NCBI RefSeq assembly: GCF_037975245.1
Contig: NC_092567.1
Location: forward strand, 26,520,376 to 26,584,375
Direction of reading: 5' to 3'
DNA length: 64,000 bases
Source: Apostichopus japonicus
Lineage: Eukaryota; Echinodermata; Holothuroidea; Aspidochirotida; Stichopodidae
Part shown: piece after piece, positions 25,469-38,886 of the stretch
Numbering within the stretch: position 1 is the stretch's first letter
How the letters are laid out: each line of letters begins with the position of its first letter
Made by a program: the position numbers and the translations under genes
Notes under the pieces: generated by a model
The model's input: the letters and a program-made list of their open reading frames with translations, nothing else
Databases searched by the model: none
Told to the model about the DNA's origin: nothing

Positions 25469-25659
25469 GAGGGTTTCTCCTATAGAAATAAACTAAACGT
25501 CAAATGTTGCATTCTGAGGCACATTTATAGAATATAAATGAAGGTTTCTGTAAGTAGCTCAAAAACGCAAGGCTGTGCTAATGATTACTATATGTGAGGT
25601 ACTCGAGTACACTTCCTTGTTCCTGAGTTTTCCTTCGTACTCAGGAACATAGTAAGCAC

Positions 25660-25946
25660 TCATAGCTAAAGTTGTACTCTGAGCTTAAGTTGTACCCATA
25701 GTTAAAGTTGTACGCATCGCTAATGTTTTACCCATAGCTTAAGTTGTACTCATAGCTTAAGTTTTACCCATAGCTTACGGTGTGCTCATAGCTTAAGTTT
25801 TACTCATTACTTTAGTTTTACTCATAGCTTAAGTTGTACTCATAGATTAAGTTGTACTCTGGGCTTAATTTGTACTATAGCTAAAGTTGTACTCATAGCT
25901 TAAGTTTTACCCATAGCTTACGATGTGCTCATAGCTTAAGTTGTAT
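25660..25946. repeat. 18-bp minisatellite, about 16 copies
   Basis: Units of TCATAGCTTAAGTTGTAC with variants CCATAGCTTACGGTGTGC and TCATAGCTTAAGTTTTAC. A three-unit block at 25750-25803 recurs at 25893-25946, 143 bp away, indicating duplication of an eight-unit block. One unit at 25876 has lost a base. Confidence 0.95.
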
Positions 25947-26152
25947 TCATACTGGTGGTTTTGTACTTCTGTTGGTACTCTGGACCTTGCACGAGTAGGT
26001 CTACTCATACTCTTACTCATGTCAAAGTATTCATGCGACAAATCTGTCAGATTTTCATAAATTCACGTGAAATTGAGTGATGGATTTAGTGTGTACGTGT
26101 GTACATGCTATGAACTTGGTAGGGGTATCAAAATAAAATAGCTATTTACTTC

Positions 26153-26196
26153 ATATTGTCCCTTAATCATTTATATATTGTCCCTTAATCATTTAT
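26153..26196. repeat. Perfect 22-bp tandem duplication
   Basis: ATATTGTCCCTTAATCATTT plus two bases, repeated exactly once. Confidence 0.95.
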
Positions 26197-26199
26197 ATA

Positions 26200-28838
26200 T
26201 GGGGCTAATGATGTTGCAAACAGGTATACTGATAGACGATGTGTAACTGCATATTGAACTGTGCATAGTGCGGTGACACTCTATGAAATATTCGGAGAGG
26301 TCTCAGTGCGTAACACGATTTTGCATCCCATTCCTGCGTTTTTCTGCTCTAATTTTCTTATATATATTTCAACCGGTTCATGTTACAAAATCTAAAGTCT
26401 ATCAAATGCCAATTCTGAAAGCTCCTTAATTGGTTAGAAGTCGAACGAGATATTATTTCATTCTTCAAATTTCCGTGACAAGCCTAGAATGAGACATTTG
26501 ACAGATATGTGCTTTGTCAATAATCACTTGTCACATAACTGATAAAGTATCTCATGTTTAAAATGTCACCACATTTCCAAAGGAAGTCTCTCAAAGTATG
26601 GACAAAAATATTTGAAGTTATGTTTTTTTTTTTTGGTTACTAAGGTACTGAGGACAACTCTTCTCGTTTATTTTGTTTGATTGTTATCTTATTTTGCAGA
26701 TTATTAAATTTTTAATTTCGGTTTGAAATATTTACTGTCTTTATCTTGGAGTACGTTAGGAGTTTCGGTTTGGAAAAAAGTGCACGGTTTTCTTTAATAT
26801 ATAAGTTGTAAAGCAAGTCTAGTGGAGCTATAGTTTCAAGGGCATACTTGCAATATAATATGCTGGCTCGTACTTTCAGGGTATCAGTGTTTATGATTTT
26901 GGAAAACATCCTTGAAATATTGTACACTTAATCTCTTACTTCAGACATAAAAAAATCAAAAGGACCTACAATGCATGTGAAGTTCTGTTTTCGTTTATAC
27001 TTGACAGACTTTCTCCAGTTTTAATACGTTAGATAATATGTATACTTAAGTGACCTTTAACGAACAATAACCGAACTTTCTATATACGAATATTACGTCG
27101 CAACAATTACAAATAATATATATTTATATGAAATACCAAACTCGTAAGTAACGTTAATTGGCTCTTAGCACACACGGAGACACAAAGACAATCTTCACAG
27201 CTATCTTCACAAGTTTCATAAATGATCATATAAAATGAAAGATCACCTATTCTACTGACGTCATCAATGTGAAATTACTGAAATGATTTCACGGCATGCC
27301 GATTCATATTTTGATTATTCTGACAGCATGAAGCTTGTCTATTCGTGTGGACTGGGAATGCTGCTACCCCGTTTGTGTTGTACGGCTACTAGTAAACAGT
27401 ATGGCACACGAGTAACGCCTATCAATCCATAATGGGTTTGAACCTTCCAAGGCAGAAGGGGCCAACTTCCTTTCTTTGTCAGTAAACCTGTGTGAGCTAT
27501 ATTCTCCTCCTAAGGACATTATACATATAAACATTCTTACATATATGCTAAAATAAGCGGTTCTATCTCATAGTTTCATACAAACTATATTATAGCTTAA
27601 ACACACACATGCATACACGCATGCACATGTACACAAATCGTTTATATAAAACGGTATTTCACTTCTTGGTTAGCTTTCAATTGTTGTTGACCATGTTTGC
27701 ATGTAGACAACATTACACTTACAATTGTCCACGGACTATATGCTTTCTTTCACAATTTAACGTATACCAGCCCTTATTAATCTAATCTTTATTGATTCAT
27801 AACTAATCTGCAATTTTACCTCCAGCTATATATGCAAAGCAAATTTACACCTTCCGTTTGTCATTATTTTGGAACAAACAGCCTTGATTTACTATTTTAC
27901 ATATAGCTACGTGAATTATATTATTCAGGCATTGATTATGTATGTTGGTCACAAGCCTGATTTTGTTAACAATAAAAAGGAAGTTTAAATAAGGACAACC
28001 TTTCTCGTCAAATTATTATTTTCGTTGGCGAAATCACTGTCCAAGAAGAAGTGTCATCAGCATTTAGTTATACCCTGAAGATAAAATAATGAACACATTT
28101 AAACAGTATAATACTGTATTTATTATTAACTGCTACCCACTATAATACCTAGCCATTGGTAATGTTTATTAGTCGATAACATTACATATAAATGTTAAAG
28201 GATGAATTTTTGCAAACATTTAGTCTCTTGATATGTTACAGGTCAAAGAAAAAACAGAAGATTGAGTCATGGTAATGTTTCTAAAGCTTTTTCTGTTTTT
28301 CACTTGTAAAATATGTTACATCTCTGGACTGCTCCTTTAAGATACATTTCATGATGACGTCATCTCCTCAGTCCAGGTCTAAATATTAAAGGTTAAATCA
28401 TCGTTTTATACATTCTAATAACTCAACCATAACACGTTCTTTTAACTTGATGCAAATAACCTTTGGATACCGTTCAACACTATTTGTCCTAGAAATAATT
28501 GCAATGTATTGTAAACATAATATTTGTTACCATAAAAAGTGTTGTGTTTTCTTATAGATCTTTGTATTGCATCTATGGATCCGTAAGACTACATAGTCCA
28601 GTCGCTTTAAGTTATGAACCCTCAGCTAATTCAAGGGTCGTGTTTCAGAAAATAATAATGGCATAGAAATACAACCTCGAGCAATAATATCAGTGGCTTT
28701 GAAAAGTCTATATCATATCAAAATTAATATTGTGCCTCTAAAGTCACCCTTTTAAGTCAAATCGAGAAATGTTGAATATTAGTACCGGTACCAGATATAA
28801 GATAAGCTTACCTCCTTACCCTCCTCTTTCCGCTACCC
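26200..28838. other. Gene-poor stretch
   Basis: No supported exon. TGACGTCA palindromes lie at 27256 and 28355. A possible 30-bp microexon (28242-28271) has an acceptor ATATGTTACAG and a weak donor ATG|GTAATG, but nothing supports its use. Confidence 0.4.
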
Positions 28839-28840
28839 AC

Positions 28841-28858
28841 TCCCCCCCCCCCCCCCCC
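28841..28858. repeat. Poly-C tract
   Basis: An uninterrupted run of about 17 C. Confidence 0.9.
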
Positions 28859-29398
28859 ACACGCTGTAGCGCTTGCGTCGATTTTTGTTCCTAATCTCTC
28901 ATGTTTTGGCTAGTCCATTAAGTGCACACTTGATCTAAAGATTTCGTTATAGTTAAACCAGTGAGTACTTATTTGAATTTTTTTTGGAATAATGCAAAGA
29001 ACTCCTCGTGATTTTCGTAAGGCGGCAGTTATTCCAAGGACTTTAGCATGTTATTCCACTAAGTTTCTGGTTACACCATACTATGTTTAAGAGCTCTCTC
29101 GTATTGTTTACCTTGGTTAAATATTATGTTACGGTTGTCTTCATTTCTTCAATAATCTTAAATTGACGAATGGTTTTGAATTTAATTGCATCGGGTTGGT
29201 ATTGTTTACAGATTAGGGTGAGGAGCACTTTTATATCCAATAAATTGTCAAAACTAAAAAGAAAACTTTTCACTAATGTCGTTTAAGAAAGAATTTTGGG
29301 TTAATTCAATGCCACCATTTTTTTAATATAGTAGTATAAGGTTATTAGACGGGACCGTAACATGTAACAACAACAAAACAATCATAAACAACTTAAAT

Positions 29399-29417
29399 GT
29401 GTGTGTGTGTGTGTGTG
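29399..29417. repeat. (GT)n microsatellite
   Basis: About nine GT units. Confidence 0.9.
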
Positions 29418-29419
29418 AT

Positions 29420-31129
29420 TTTATGAATGCATCTGGTAACAAAATATGTCACCATGGGCAATTCAATTTACACTTTCTTTATACGGTACAAAGCCAGTGA
29501 GGAAAAGCAATATTCTATAAAAACAAGTTAATTCGATGGAATTAAAAGAGAGCGTTAGCAACATACTATAACTAAACTCCCCAAATGTATCACATTGCAA
29601 GAAAAAATCAACATCAATATTTTGTTTATATCATAGAGAAGTGAAAATTTGGAAGAACAGCTGCAACGATGACGTCACAGAAGACCTACTATGAACCGCT
29701 TCTTAGAGTAAGAAAAGCTTTATCTGGTGTGCATAGTTTTTTATTCATACCATACTTAGAGTTAGATAAATAAATATATTACGATTTTCATCTAACAGTG
29801 TAAATTATATTTTGTTTCCATATAAGTGTTGTTTTGTTTGTCACTTGACGACTCTTTTGATTTAGAATATCATATATGAATCATAGGTGATTGCTAGACT
29901 TATAATCTGGTCACATTCTGTAATTATACATTACGGTCTGAAATAATACTAATGAATATATAATACATATTTTCTCAAGTCACAGAATCAAAATGAAATC
30001 AAGAGAAGAAAAAGTGGGGAATAATTTTGAATTAAATTCCCTTGGAAATTAAATACATCACGACAAACAGGAGTGAGGTGAGATCGACGGGAGAAAAGGA
30101 GGAAGAGAAAAGAATCATGAATAAAAAGAAAAGGAAGGAATGAATATTTTTAAGACAATACATAATTAAAACACTGTCAAAAATTTAATATCGAAATCAA
30201 GGGGAGAAATAGGTAGCTGCAAAAAGACAATTTGACGGATAATGTTCATCTTTACATGAAAATAGAATAAGCTTGGTTTATTCACAATGACATTTATTAA
30301 CATGTATAGTTAACGATATTTTTACACAGCTTCCGAAGGCCTGAAAGTCTACAATGGACATTTTAAATCTTTTGTCCCTGAAATGTGTGACCGGCTGGGG
30401 AAAGCAGAGATGAGGTGGATAAAGGAAAAGCAAATGGATAATTTCATGTTTTATAGTAACATGATATTCAATGTAATTTTTAAATTAATCAAATATGTAT
30501 TTTGGCTTTTAGAGATTTCAGAAAAATAGGAATTTATTTTCTTACAAGTGATTTAAACGAAATCTTTGAAAATAGTGTCAGGGCGTTCTTGAACCGCAAT
30601 ACGTCATTGACCAGATTGGGCAAAGTATAACCTGCCAAACAAGCTTTGATAATTGGCCAAATAAATGACTTAATTATTCATTACATTAAACATGTTCGCT
30701 CTGGCCGATTAGAAATGCAGACTGTGCCATCAATTCAATGGTCACCCAACATTACCGATGACATTTTATAGTATGCAGTTGCTCTGCCAACCTTTGACCT
30801 TTTCTTATATACATGTAAACATACATAAACACACACGCATACACGCACGCATACATACATACACGCACATACATATAGAAAAAGTTTACACATCATCAAC
30901 CAAAATTACATATTTGAATCACTTTAAGTGATATTTCTTTCAAATCCAAGGTCAATATTTATATTCATGCTGCCAACCGTATAAAATGCACTTCAGAGAG
31001 ACTTCTCGTAGTATATGCATTGAATGTAAGATATGTAGGTCACTCCCTAAAATTTCTGTCTAGTTACGAATAACAAAAACTAATAATAAAGAAAATAAAG
31101 ATCATACTTTTGTAACATTACTTAAAGTT
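29420..31129. other. Gene-poor stretch
   Basis: No confident exon. A purine-rich tract lies at 30075-30140 and an (ACACGCAT)n-like stretch at 30815-30880. TGACGTCA lies at 29670. A 13-codon ATG segment at 29669-29707 precedes GTAAGA but is too short to support. Confidence 0.4.
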
Positions 31130-31275
31130 AGAGAGTTGGGTCTATAATCCAGCGGTCACTGATTCAAATCCCGTTCTAGCCCATCATTTTTATTTGCTCG
31201 TTTCCATTAGTTAAAGTTGTCAAATAGAGTCGTTGCATGACGTCAAACCACGGAAGCTGAAATATGCATGTGTAA
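31130..31275 (+). mobile_element. tRNA-SINE-like relic
   Basis: TCTATAATCCAGCGGTCACT, then a B-box-like GATTCAAATCCC at 31161-31172, then GTTCTAGCCC and a T-rich stretch, as in a tRNA-related SINE head. The following 70 bp includes CGTTGCATGACGTCAAACC. Confidence 0.5.
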
Positions 31276-34200
31276 ATATTGCCTTTTACGATGCAAAATT
31301 TAAATTTATGGCCCATGTGAATGCACAGCTAGGCAAAATCTTCATTCCAGCAATTAGTAGCACAATAAAATATTCAGCAGTAAAAATGATAAAGTAATTT
31401 GAAAGAAGAATATAGGGGTTCCAATTTTTTTCTCCAGCATAATCGTTCTTAGCGTCTATTTGGGTTTTCTTCATGAAATAACAAAAGAATTCATAGGTTG
31501 ATAATGTACGAAGTGTTATGCATAAAATATTTCGTTGACACAACGTTGAATTCTTAACAAGATATGATGCATTTTGCATTAAAATTTCAATTATTTTGAT
31601 ATCATTTCTGCAGGCCACGTCCCATTGGGATAACAGCGACACCGTACAACCTTTTCAATGACTACACTCCCAAATGTCAGAGTTTAATCACACTCTACAT
31701 CTGTACAGACGACCAATGATTTTTATCTATATTCAGGGGCACCGGACATCCTTATTCATAAACTTAATTTCTATCTTTCCGCCACCCCACCTCCACCCCC
31801 GAAAAAAATCCAATGAATATACAATCTAAAAGAAGTGTTTTGATATAAAGAAAACTGTGTAGACAAGATTGAAGCAAATCTCGAAAAAACAAAGATGTGC
31901 TTGTTCATTATTTCTGTAAGATTAATTATCGTTAATGGCTCGTGAAGTCAGAAGACGTAACAATGATTGTTTCTCTGGGTAATGCATGGTTGCATTCGAT
32001 TGCATTTCATGTCAAATGTCGGAATGCGTCGCGCATGAAGAGAAAGCTGTTTTGGGTGCTGTCTTTATATTTAAACGAACTTTCAACCATTTATTTTATT
32101 GGTAGTCTAAGTTTTTATGACACATTTCTAAAAGAAACTTAAAAAGACATTTTCTTCTCCATCAATATTTTTTCACATAATTTTAATAACTAATATTAAA
32201 TGCTAATCAAAATATGCCTTCCTTTTCGTCACACAATTTAACCATTTAGTACCAAAAAAAATCACTTTTCATTTGAATGTTAGCTAATTAATCCGCAGTT
32301 ATCAAAACATTGTTGATTCGAATAAAAAAAAAATGTTTTTGGTGACCGACGAAAAACCCCTTCGTTAAGATCGTCGGTCACATATCAATTCTATAACTGA
32401 TGATATGCTTTTCTTATCACATGGCAAATTCTTCATTGATCTAATTTGAAAATGTTCTCACTAATAAGAATGATAAGTTCCCTGTTTCATTCACAAATTA
32501 GCATATGAATAGTTGTGTTTCCCAGTTCCCTTATAAACGTTGTACTTACTATACAACCTTTACCATAAAAAAATCTATTCCCTGCCTATTCCCTGCTTAT
32601 ATGCTCAAAGATTTGCATCTTACGAGAAAGTTAATTTCGATTTATTTCAAACTACAGTTTACCTTTTCTTCATTTTATTTCATCGGAAATGCATAATTTA
32701 GTTGGATAATTAAATTCCTGTTAATCCTGTTCCCTTCTGGAATGTAAGGTGACCTTTTGTTGTCTTCCAGTTTAATTTCTCTCCAAGTGCTAATACTCGT
32801 TTACTTCCAAGATAACCTTGCTATCGCTTACAGAGCCCTCCTTTCGTATAATCCTCTTAAAGTTAAGGTCCAGAGAAATATCGATCGCTTCCTCGCTTCC
32901 TACAAATGCAGTGCAAGAATGTGTTTTTAACTCACATTCGAAAGACTTGATAATTAAACGGTATAAGGATTCCTTGCATTGATTGCTGGACTCATTTGGT
33001 TTTTACCGACGGTCTAATTCAATGCAATTATTTGGTGACGTCACTTCTTAGATCGATATTATGACTTAACCTAAATTAAACTGTGGCTTTTTTTTTAAAT
33101 TGATATATATTGCAATTCAAAACAGATTTAAGCCGTATATTGAAATCCTCTATGCAAATGAACTTAAAGGGATATATTGAACGAATATTATATACCTTCA
33201 ACTCGAGTTGAGAAGTCAAACGGTGAAATGAGAACAGTAACTTGAAAGCTGATTTAATAATGTTTTCAATATTTATCAATGCTTAGCTCTTATAACAACA
33301 GTTCATTAGCTTGAATGTTAAATATCTGTTAAATGAAAAAATGACAAATATGTTGGAGTAATTTTACGTTTTCTACTTTAACTAGAAAAATGTTGAAGTT
33401 ATTTCTGCGTTGACAGAGGCCAATAATTCATGTGTTTTTATTGTTTGGTATTTTTGCCAGCTTTTTTTGTTGTGAAAAAAATCGACTGTTAAACAATTCT
33501 TAAATACAGTTTCATAATAATATTTCTCAATTTCATAAATATTTCTTTTATAGAAAGAGAAAAACTAAATAAAAACACTAAACAATCAACAACATTTCAA
33601 TCAGAGTATTACTGAGTTGAGGAAGAATTTTGCAATAAATTGTAATAAATAACGAGGCTGTTCTGTTAGACTTGAACAATCAGATACGCCATTATACTTT
33701 TAAACAAGTCTTGGACTTGTGAATCTTTTGAAAATGAAATATTCTTACTAATTTTCGTTAAAATATTAGTTTAATGAAATTGTAAAAGGATATCGATTTG
33801 GTTTCATGGAAGAACTATCACCATGGTAACCTGATTGCAGAGGTTTCGTCTTCTTTAATACATATATTTTATTGTTTGTTTAAAAAACAGGATAAAACAT
33901 ATTATTAAAAATACGTGTATTATACTGACTTTAGGAGCATGTCTTTAGGATCTACGTTTTTCATTAGTAATCAATTTAAATAGCAAGTTGACAAAAAACA
34001 TGATATGTTACTCCACGAATTGAATATTTCTGTACAGCTATCTGACGTCATTATTTCGAGCCTCGATCAGACTCCCAATTATATGGCAATATGCTGTAAC
34101 TTTTACACAACGGTATAATTTAAATATCTTAAAAACTCTTTTAATTAGAAAACATTTCAAGATCAATTGTATTAAGTAATTCAAAGATAACTCTCATACC
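31276..34200. other. Gene-poor stretch
   Basis: No supported exon. The 118-codon - strand frame at 31286-31642 is the second longest in the window but has no splice or start context, and one or two of this length are expected by chance in DNA this AT-rich. Confidence 0.4.
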
Positions 34201-34927
34201 CCCTTCGCTATCCCTACCCCCCCCCCCCACCCACACTTATGACCCATATAATAATGCACAGCAGATTGGGTTTGTCGGAAAAGTGAGAGAAAACTTTATG
34301 GTTTGTCCCCTCAAATTCAGTCTCATCCCCCCTTTTCAAAATATTCCGCGAAGTTTTTCTTTAACTTTTTTGGTTCTTAAATATAAATCCTAATTACTTA
34401 GCCGATGGGTAAGAACCTGCCACGCTTTTGTGAGATCTTGACCGCATCATATAGTACAGCGATAGATTAAGGTACTTTATCAAGTAAATATAGTATACTT
34501 CCTACAAAAAGGGGGAAAAATTTCAGATTACTTTTATATACATTTCGGTCAAAAGTCCAATAACAGGACATTCCATGCGCCCCTTTGATGGAAGTAATTT
34601 AAATAATGCAATTTTCATGAAAGTTCTTTTACTTGAGGGGCACTTTCTAAATGTGAGGAACGGCAGGTTATCGGACGACAACCTTTCGTGTATATTTTGA
34701 GTTAGAATCCACAAATGAGCTATAGTGTGACGGAGTTTGCTTATTATCTTTCTTTTTTATTATGAATCATTTACAAGTCAAAACACTTTGGGAAGAAAAA
34801 TGAAATTAGGATTATAGTTTCTCACACTAGTAGGAATACATTTTTTGAAAATACAAACACGTGATGAAAGACCAATAGTTTCAGTTGGAAAAGATTACTT
34901 TAAAGACGCAATCCGTACGTCATAATA

Positions 34928-35085
34928 AGGGTGGGGGGGGGCTGTGATGTATGCACGGATATAGAATGTGGGGTGAGGGGTGTGGGCTGTGTGGTACTTG
35001 GTTCTATGTGTTATGGGACATGTGGGGTGAGGCGTGCGGGTGTGTGGTACATGATTTTATGTATGAATGGGGGGGGGGGGGGGGA
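34928..35085. repeat. G-rich two-copy tandem duplication
   Basis: Two diverged copies of a roughly 65-bp unit carrying ATGTGGGGTGAGG and GTGTGGTAC, followed by a run of about 17 G near 35070. Confidence 0.8.
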
Positions 35086-35997
35086 GTAGTAAATATGTGG
35101 TTTAAGGATTACTTGTAGTATGTTTATTATTGACTACATTGGATACAATATTCCTAATCCATATTTTGATAGTTCTCATACGAGTATTGGCCCTGCCGTT
35201 TCACCCTTAATGTACCTGTGCAATGCAAGAAGCTGTACATACACACCATTGTATTATGAAAGATAATTTTGCTGAAGTGGTCGGTATAATTATTTAATTT
35301 TTCTCTCCTATAATCACTAAATAGCGAGACCGGTGTTGGAATACTTAAACTCGTGTAGGAGCAGAGATATCAAGAGGGCGGGGGTTGAAGGGGGGGGAGC
35401 TCATGAAGAGGGAGGAGGTAAAACAAATGACATAATGTGTCACAAAGTTAGTGCTCACATGATAAGGGTTTTAAATGTTTTCGTCTACACCAATAAGTAA
35501 CAAAAAAAGGTATCCGAAGCTATTCATCATTCACCATTCAATCCCTTTAACTGAGATGTAAGACAAAAACTTTTGCGTCAGTCAATTAAACTTAAAACTA
35601 ACCCTTAAAGTTACGATCGTAGTGGACTCGATCGTGCGACTTGACAAAAAACCTTGACAAGAATACGAAATGAATCTTTTTTCATTAACTTAAGATTAAA
35701 AGTCAACTGGGAGCATCTTATATTGCTGATTCCACCAGCAGCTGAGACTAAATCAAGTGACTAATGCCTTATTAATCATACAGAAGGGAAGAACTTGTTA
35801 ATTTACACCAACACCAATATGAGAGGAAGGGAGAGCAGATATTATTGATGTTCCTAGCCGAGAGTTTGTTACGGTTAAGACCCTCGTTTCACTTCCTGTA
35901 CTGAGTAGGATTAATCTTATTAAAGTCCCTAGTGTATTACCACATAAGAAAATCATCAAATGATTTTCTATTTGCTTTAATGCAGGGACTCTCTACA

Positions 35998-36325
35998 ATG
36001 ACACATAGACAGAGAGACGACGATGCGACGGACAGATGGACCAATTCAATCAAACAACCGTCCGTTAGTCGAGTAATCCACCATGGACGGGGAGGGGGTG
36101 GGGGTGCGGAGTGGCGCGGTAGGTGGTAGATAATTGTCATCCCTGTAGGGACACACATAAATTAAACACATGCAGACAGCCAGACAACGGACAGACAGAC
36201 AGAGGATCGATTCACTCAAAACAACCATCTACTAGTGAAGTAACCCACTCAGGACAGAGGGTGGGGAGGGGGGGGTGATATGGTAAATGGAAGTTAATTA
36301 CAATCCCTGTCACAAATGAACACAA
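35998..36325. repeat. Roughly 165-bp tandem duplication
   Basis: Two diverged copies of the order: CAGACAGAG, AACAACC, a GTAA(T/C)CCAC segment, a G-run, GGTAAATGG or GGTAGGTGG, AATCCCTGTC or CATCCCTGTA, and CACA. Frames across it (35932 +, 35937 -, 36046 -) are artefacts. Confidence 0.75.
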
Positions 36326-36749
36326 CTTCACCCCAGCTAAACAGAGTTATATTTTGTTTAGTAAGAACAGACACCTGCTGAAGCGTGAAGGAAGTACATT
36401 GTTTGGGCATGAACCTATCACACTTCTCACACTTACATATATGCCGCCCCTCTCCCACTCACAATTATTCTTATTAATTTCAAATTTCGCTTGAAAATGA
36501 ACTCTATCATTTTATTTATAGACAGAGTAGCTTTATTAGTTAATTTCACGTTTAACTGAATAAATCCGAGTTTCAATCAAAGATGAAACCACTGTACTTA
36601 GCATAGGTTATGAACACACATGAGGCCGAATACAAACGGCGTTAGAAAGTCAAAGTAAAAGAAGAGAAACCATAAGCTGTGAAGCTTAACAATTCACTAT
36701 TGGTTACTGATTTTATTTATTCCAACTAAATATTGCTGGAAGAAAGGTT

Positions 36750-36815
36750 ACCCAGTGTCGTAGCTATCAGTCCTCGCTATGAGGATGGCGTTTCGATCGC
36801 CACCTCTAACCAAAA
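36750..36815 (+). mobile_element. tRNA-like SINE head fragment
   Basis: GTCGTAGCTATCAGTCCTCG, then GAGGATGGC, then TTTCGATCGCCACCTCT resembles A- and B-box spacing of a tRNA-derived SINE. It lies inside the 87-codon + frame at 36733-36996, which I therefore do not call a gene. Confidence 0.4.
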
Positions 36816-37021
36816 GTGCAATTTCTTATTTCCGATACTAGGTCGAATGCAGTGTTTTCGAATGACGCTTGCGGCTATTCATAATACACATTGCAATGGA
36901 AAGGCTATAGCATCTTGTACTTTTGTATTCAAAGTTAAAGGTGGTTCATTCGCTATCATGGAAAATGAGAGGTCTCGGACACACTGTCGTTTATAGTGCA
37001 AAGTGTGTAAAGTGTCTTTTT

Positions 37022-37356
37022 TCTTCCGATATCAGCCGATTCACACAGAGATTACATTAACTACTGTAAATCTCTGTGTGAAGTACCGCAGCTTGATCGT
37101 GCTGATAAATCTGATACATTGCTAGCATATGCTTTTATTAGGATTACAGTAAGAACTGAGGATATGTGTAATCCCAACAAATGCATAACACTAGATTTGT
37201 TGGGATTACATATATCCTCAGGTCTTAATGTAATCCTAATGGCACATTCTACCGATTTATAGCACGATCCAGTATTTACTGTGGTACAAAACGTCTTGAT
37301 TTATAGTAGTAACTGTGTTCTCTGTGTGTATATCGGGTGCCGATATACGTGATATA
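37022..37356. mobile_element. Foldback / MITE-like long inverted repeat
   Basis: The whole 335-bp block folds back on itself. The inner arms (about 37138-37182 and 37192-37237) pair over about 45 bp with about four mismatches around a 12-base loop. The middle arms pair GTACCGCAG with CTGTGGTAC, and GATCGTGCT with AGCACGATC. The outer ends pair CACACAGAGA with TCTCTGTGTG. The left arm also holds its own small hairpin (CACACAGAGATT and AAATCTCTGTGTG). No open frame is present. It is most likely a non-autonomous foldback element. A long hairpin transcript precursor is an alternative. Confidence 0.8.
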
Positions 37357-37369
37357 CAGTCTCAAAGTA

Positions 37370-37476
37370 GGGGACTGGGGTAGTGGATCAGTCTAGGACT
37401 GGGGTAGAGAGTAGATCAGTCTAGGACTGGGGTAGAGAGTGGATCAGTCTAGGACTGGGGTAGAGAGTGGATCAGT
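37370..37476. repeat. 28-bp tandem repeat, four copies
   Basis: Units of GACTGGGGTAGAGAGTGGAT plus CAGTCTAG, with the first copy four bases shorter. It abuts the foldback element. Confidence 0.93.
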
Positions 37477-37479
37477 TTG

Positions 37480-38886
37480 TTTGGTAATTCGTGGTCAGGC
37501 TCTATCTTGGTTGCCTTTTCTTAGCGTCTCTGTTCGAAACAGAATCAAGACCGGGCTGCAATCTTATTATCACAGTAACATCTAGAGATGGGTGTTTGCG
37601 TCACCACGATAGTGCTTCATTTTAACTGCGCTATATTTATGATATTGGGTTGCAATTCGATCTCAAAACATGGCTTTAAAATAAATTGTCCTTTCACTTC
37701 TTAATTTTATATGCCCTTCAAAATATATTTGTGTTATAAACTTCATTCTGCAGTGTACGAATATGGTATGAAATTGAGCAAGACTGATTCGTGCACTAAT
37801 TATACATATGAAAAAAACTAATTATACATATGATAAACAGCGAACCCAGTAATAACTCCCACAACAAATTAATTTTCATTTCTTATAGCTTGTCTTGAAT
37901 AATAAATTCAGCTCTATAAACTTTAATGACATATAAATAACTATATATATAAAATATATGTAGAACACAGTAACATTATATTCCTGTCCCAATGCCAATG
38001 CCAATGCCAACGGTTTATATATTTTTTTTTATTCCTTTTTGTTTAGCCGGAGCTGTAATTATAAATGCTTATTTCCTCGAATGAAAGAAAAAAATATGAA
38101 TAATTAAGTCAATTCTTAAGTAATCTTTTCATAGCCATCATATTGTAATTGATGTTTTATAAAGGTTACGCTAGAAAGCGTATCTGCCTTGACTTTAAAA
38201 AAACAGAGTTTTGCTTAGTTAATGGCTAATTAAAAATTCCATTCAATTAGTAAATAAAAAAGAAAGGTCTCTGCAAGTTAAATTTCAAATGTTTTAAATA
38301 ACTGCAATGAATTTTCTCGTCAATTTACATCACATTGGATCATGAATTATTCGAATACATTTTGATTTTGTTTTTAAATAATTGTCATTTGACTCCTCAT
38401 TTGTAGATATACATGCGTGATAAACTGATGTGAGCGTGTAGGTTGATCTTAGATGTTTGTCTTTTTGACAACTTGTTACAACCAAACTTGAGTTTGTTCC
38501 TACTTAGCTCAACACTTTTGGTCACAAGGTAACCCCGCCCCTCCCCCACCCTACCCCCCCTACAAAAAAAAATCTGCTAGAAGCTAAAGAAAAACTGGTC
38601 ACTCAAAATCAAACTGAGTTTTTAGGGCACTTTTTATTTCTACCCCAAAACATTTTTTACAACTCACACCTTTAGTTATTTAATGTAACCCTATAAATCC
38701 TGTCCTTTGAAATATATAGTTAGGAAAAACATGAAAAGCTCATTGGGGGGTGGGGTGGGGGAGGGGGGTTTGTATATAAACCCGCCTTGTAGTGGGATAT
38801 TATTTTAACTTAAAAGATGGACATTGCACATAAATATATCTTTCAGTTGTTTGAATTCATACATGCTAAAATATTTCCATTTGGTC
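37480..38886. other. Gene-poor stretch
   Basis: No supported gene. It has a short (CAATGC)n-like run at 37989-38010 and a duplicated CTAATTATACATATGA near 37796-37832. G-rich runs lie at 38745-38770. Confidence 0.4.

Noticed and set aside
28242-28271. 30-bp possible microexon
   Set aside because: Good acceptor but weak donor, and too short to judge from sequence alone.
29669-29707. 13-codon ATG segment before GTAAGA
   Set aside because: Too short. The ATG overlaps one of the many TGACGTCA words.
31286-31642. 118-codon - strand frame
   Set aside because: No acceptor or start context, low-complexity AT-rich codons. One or two frames of this size are expected by chance in this composition.
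36733-36996. 87-codon + strand frame
   Set aside because: It starts in a tRNA-like SINE head and has no splice sites, so it is treated as repeat-derived.
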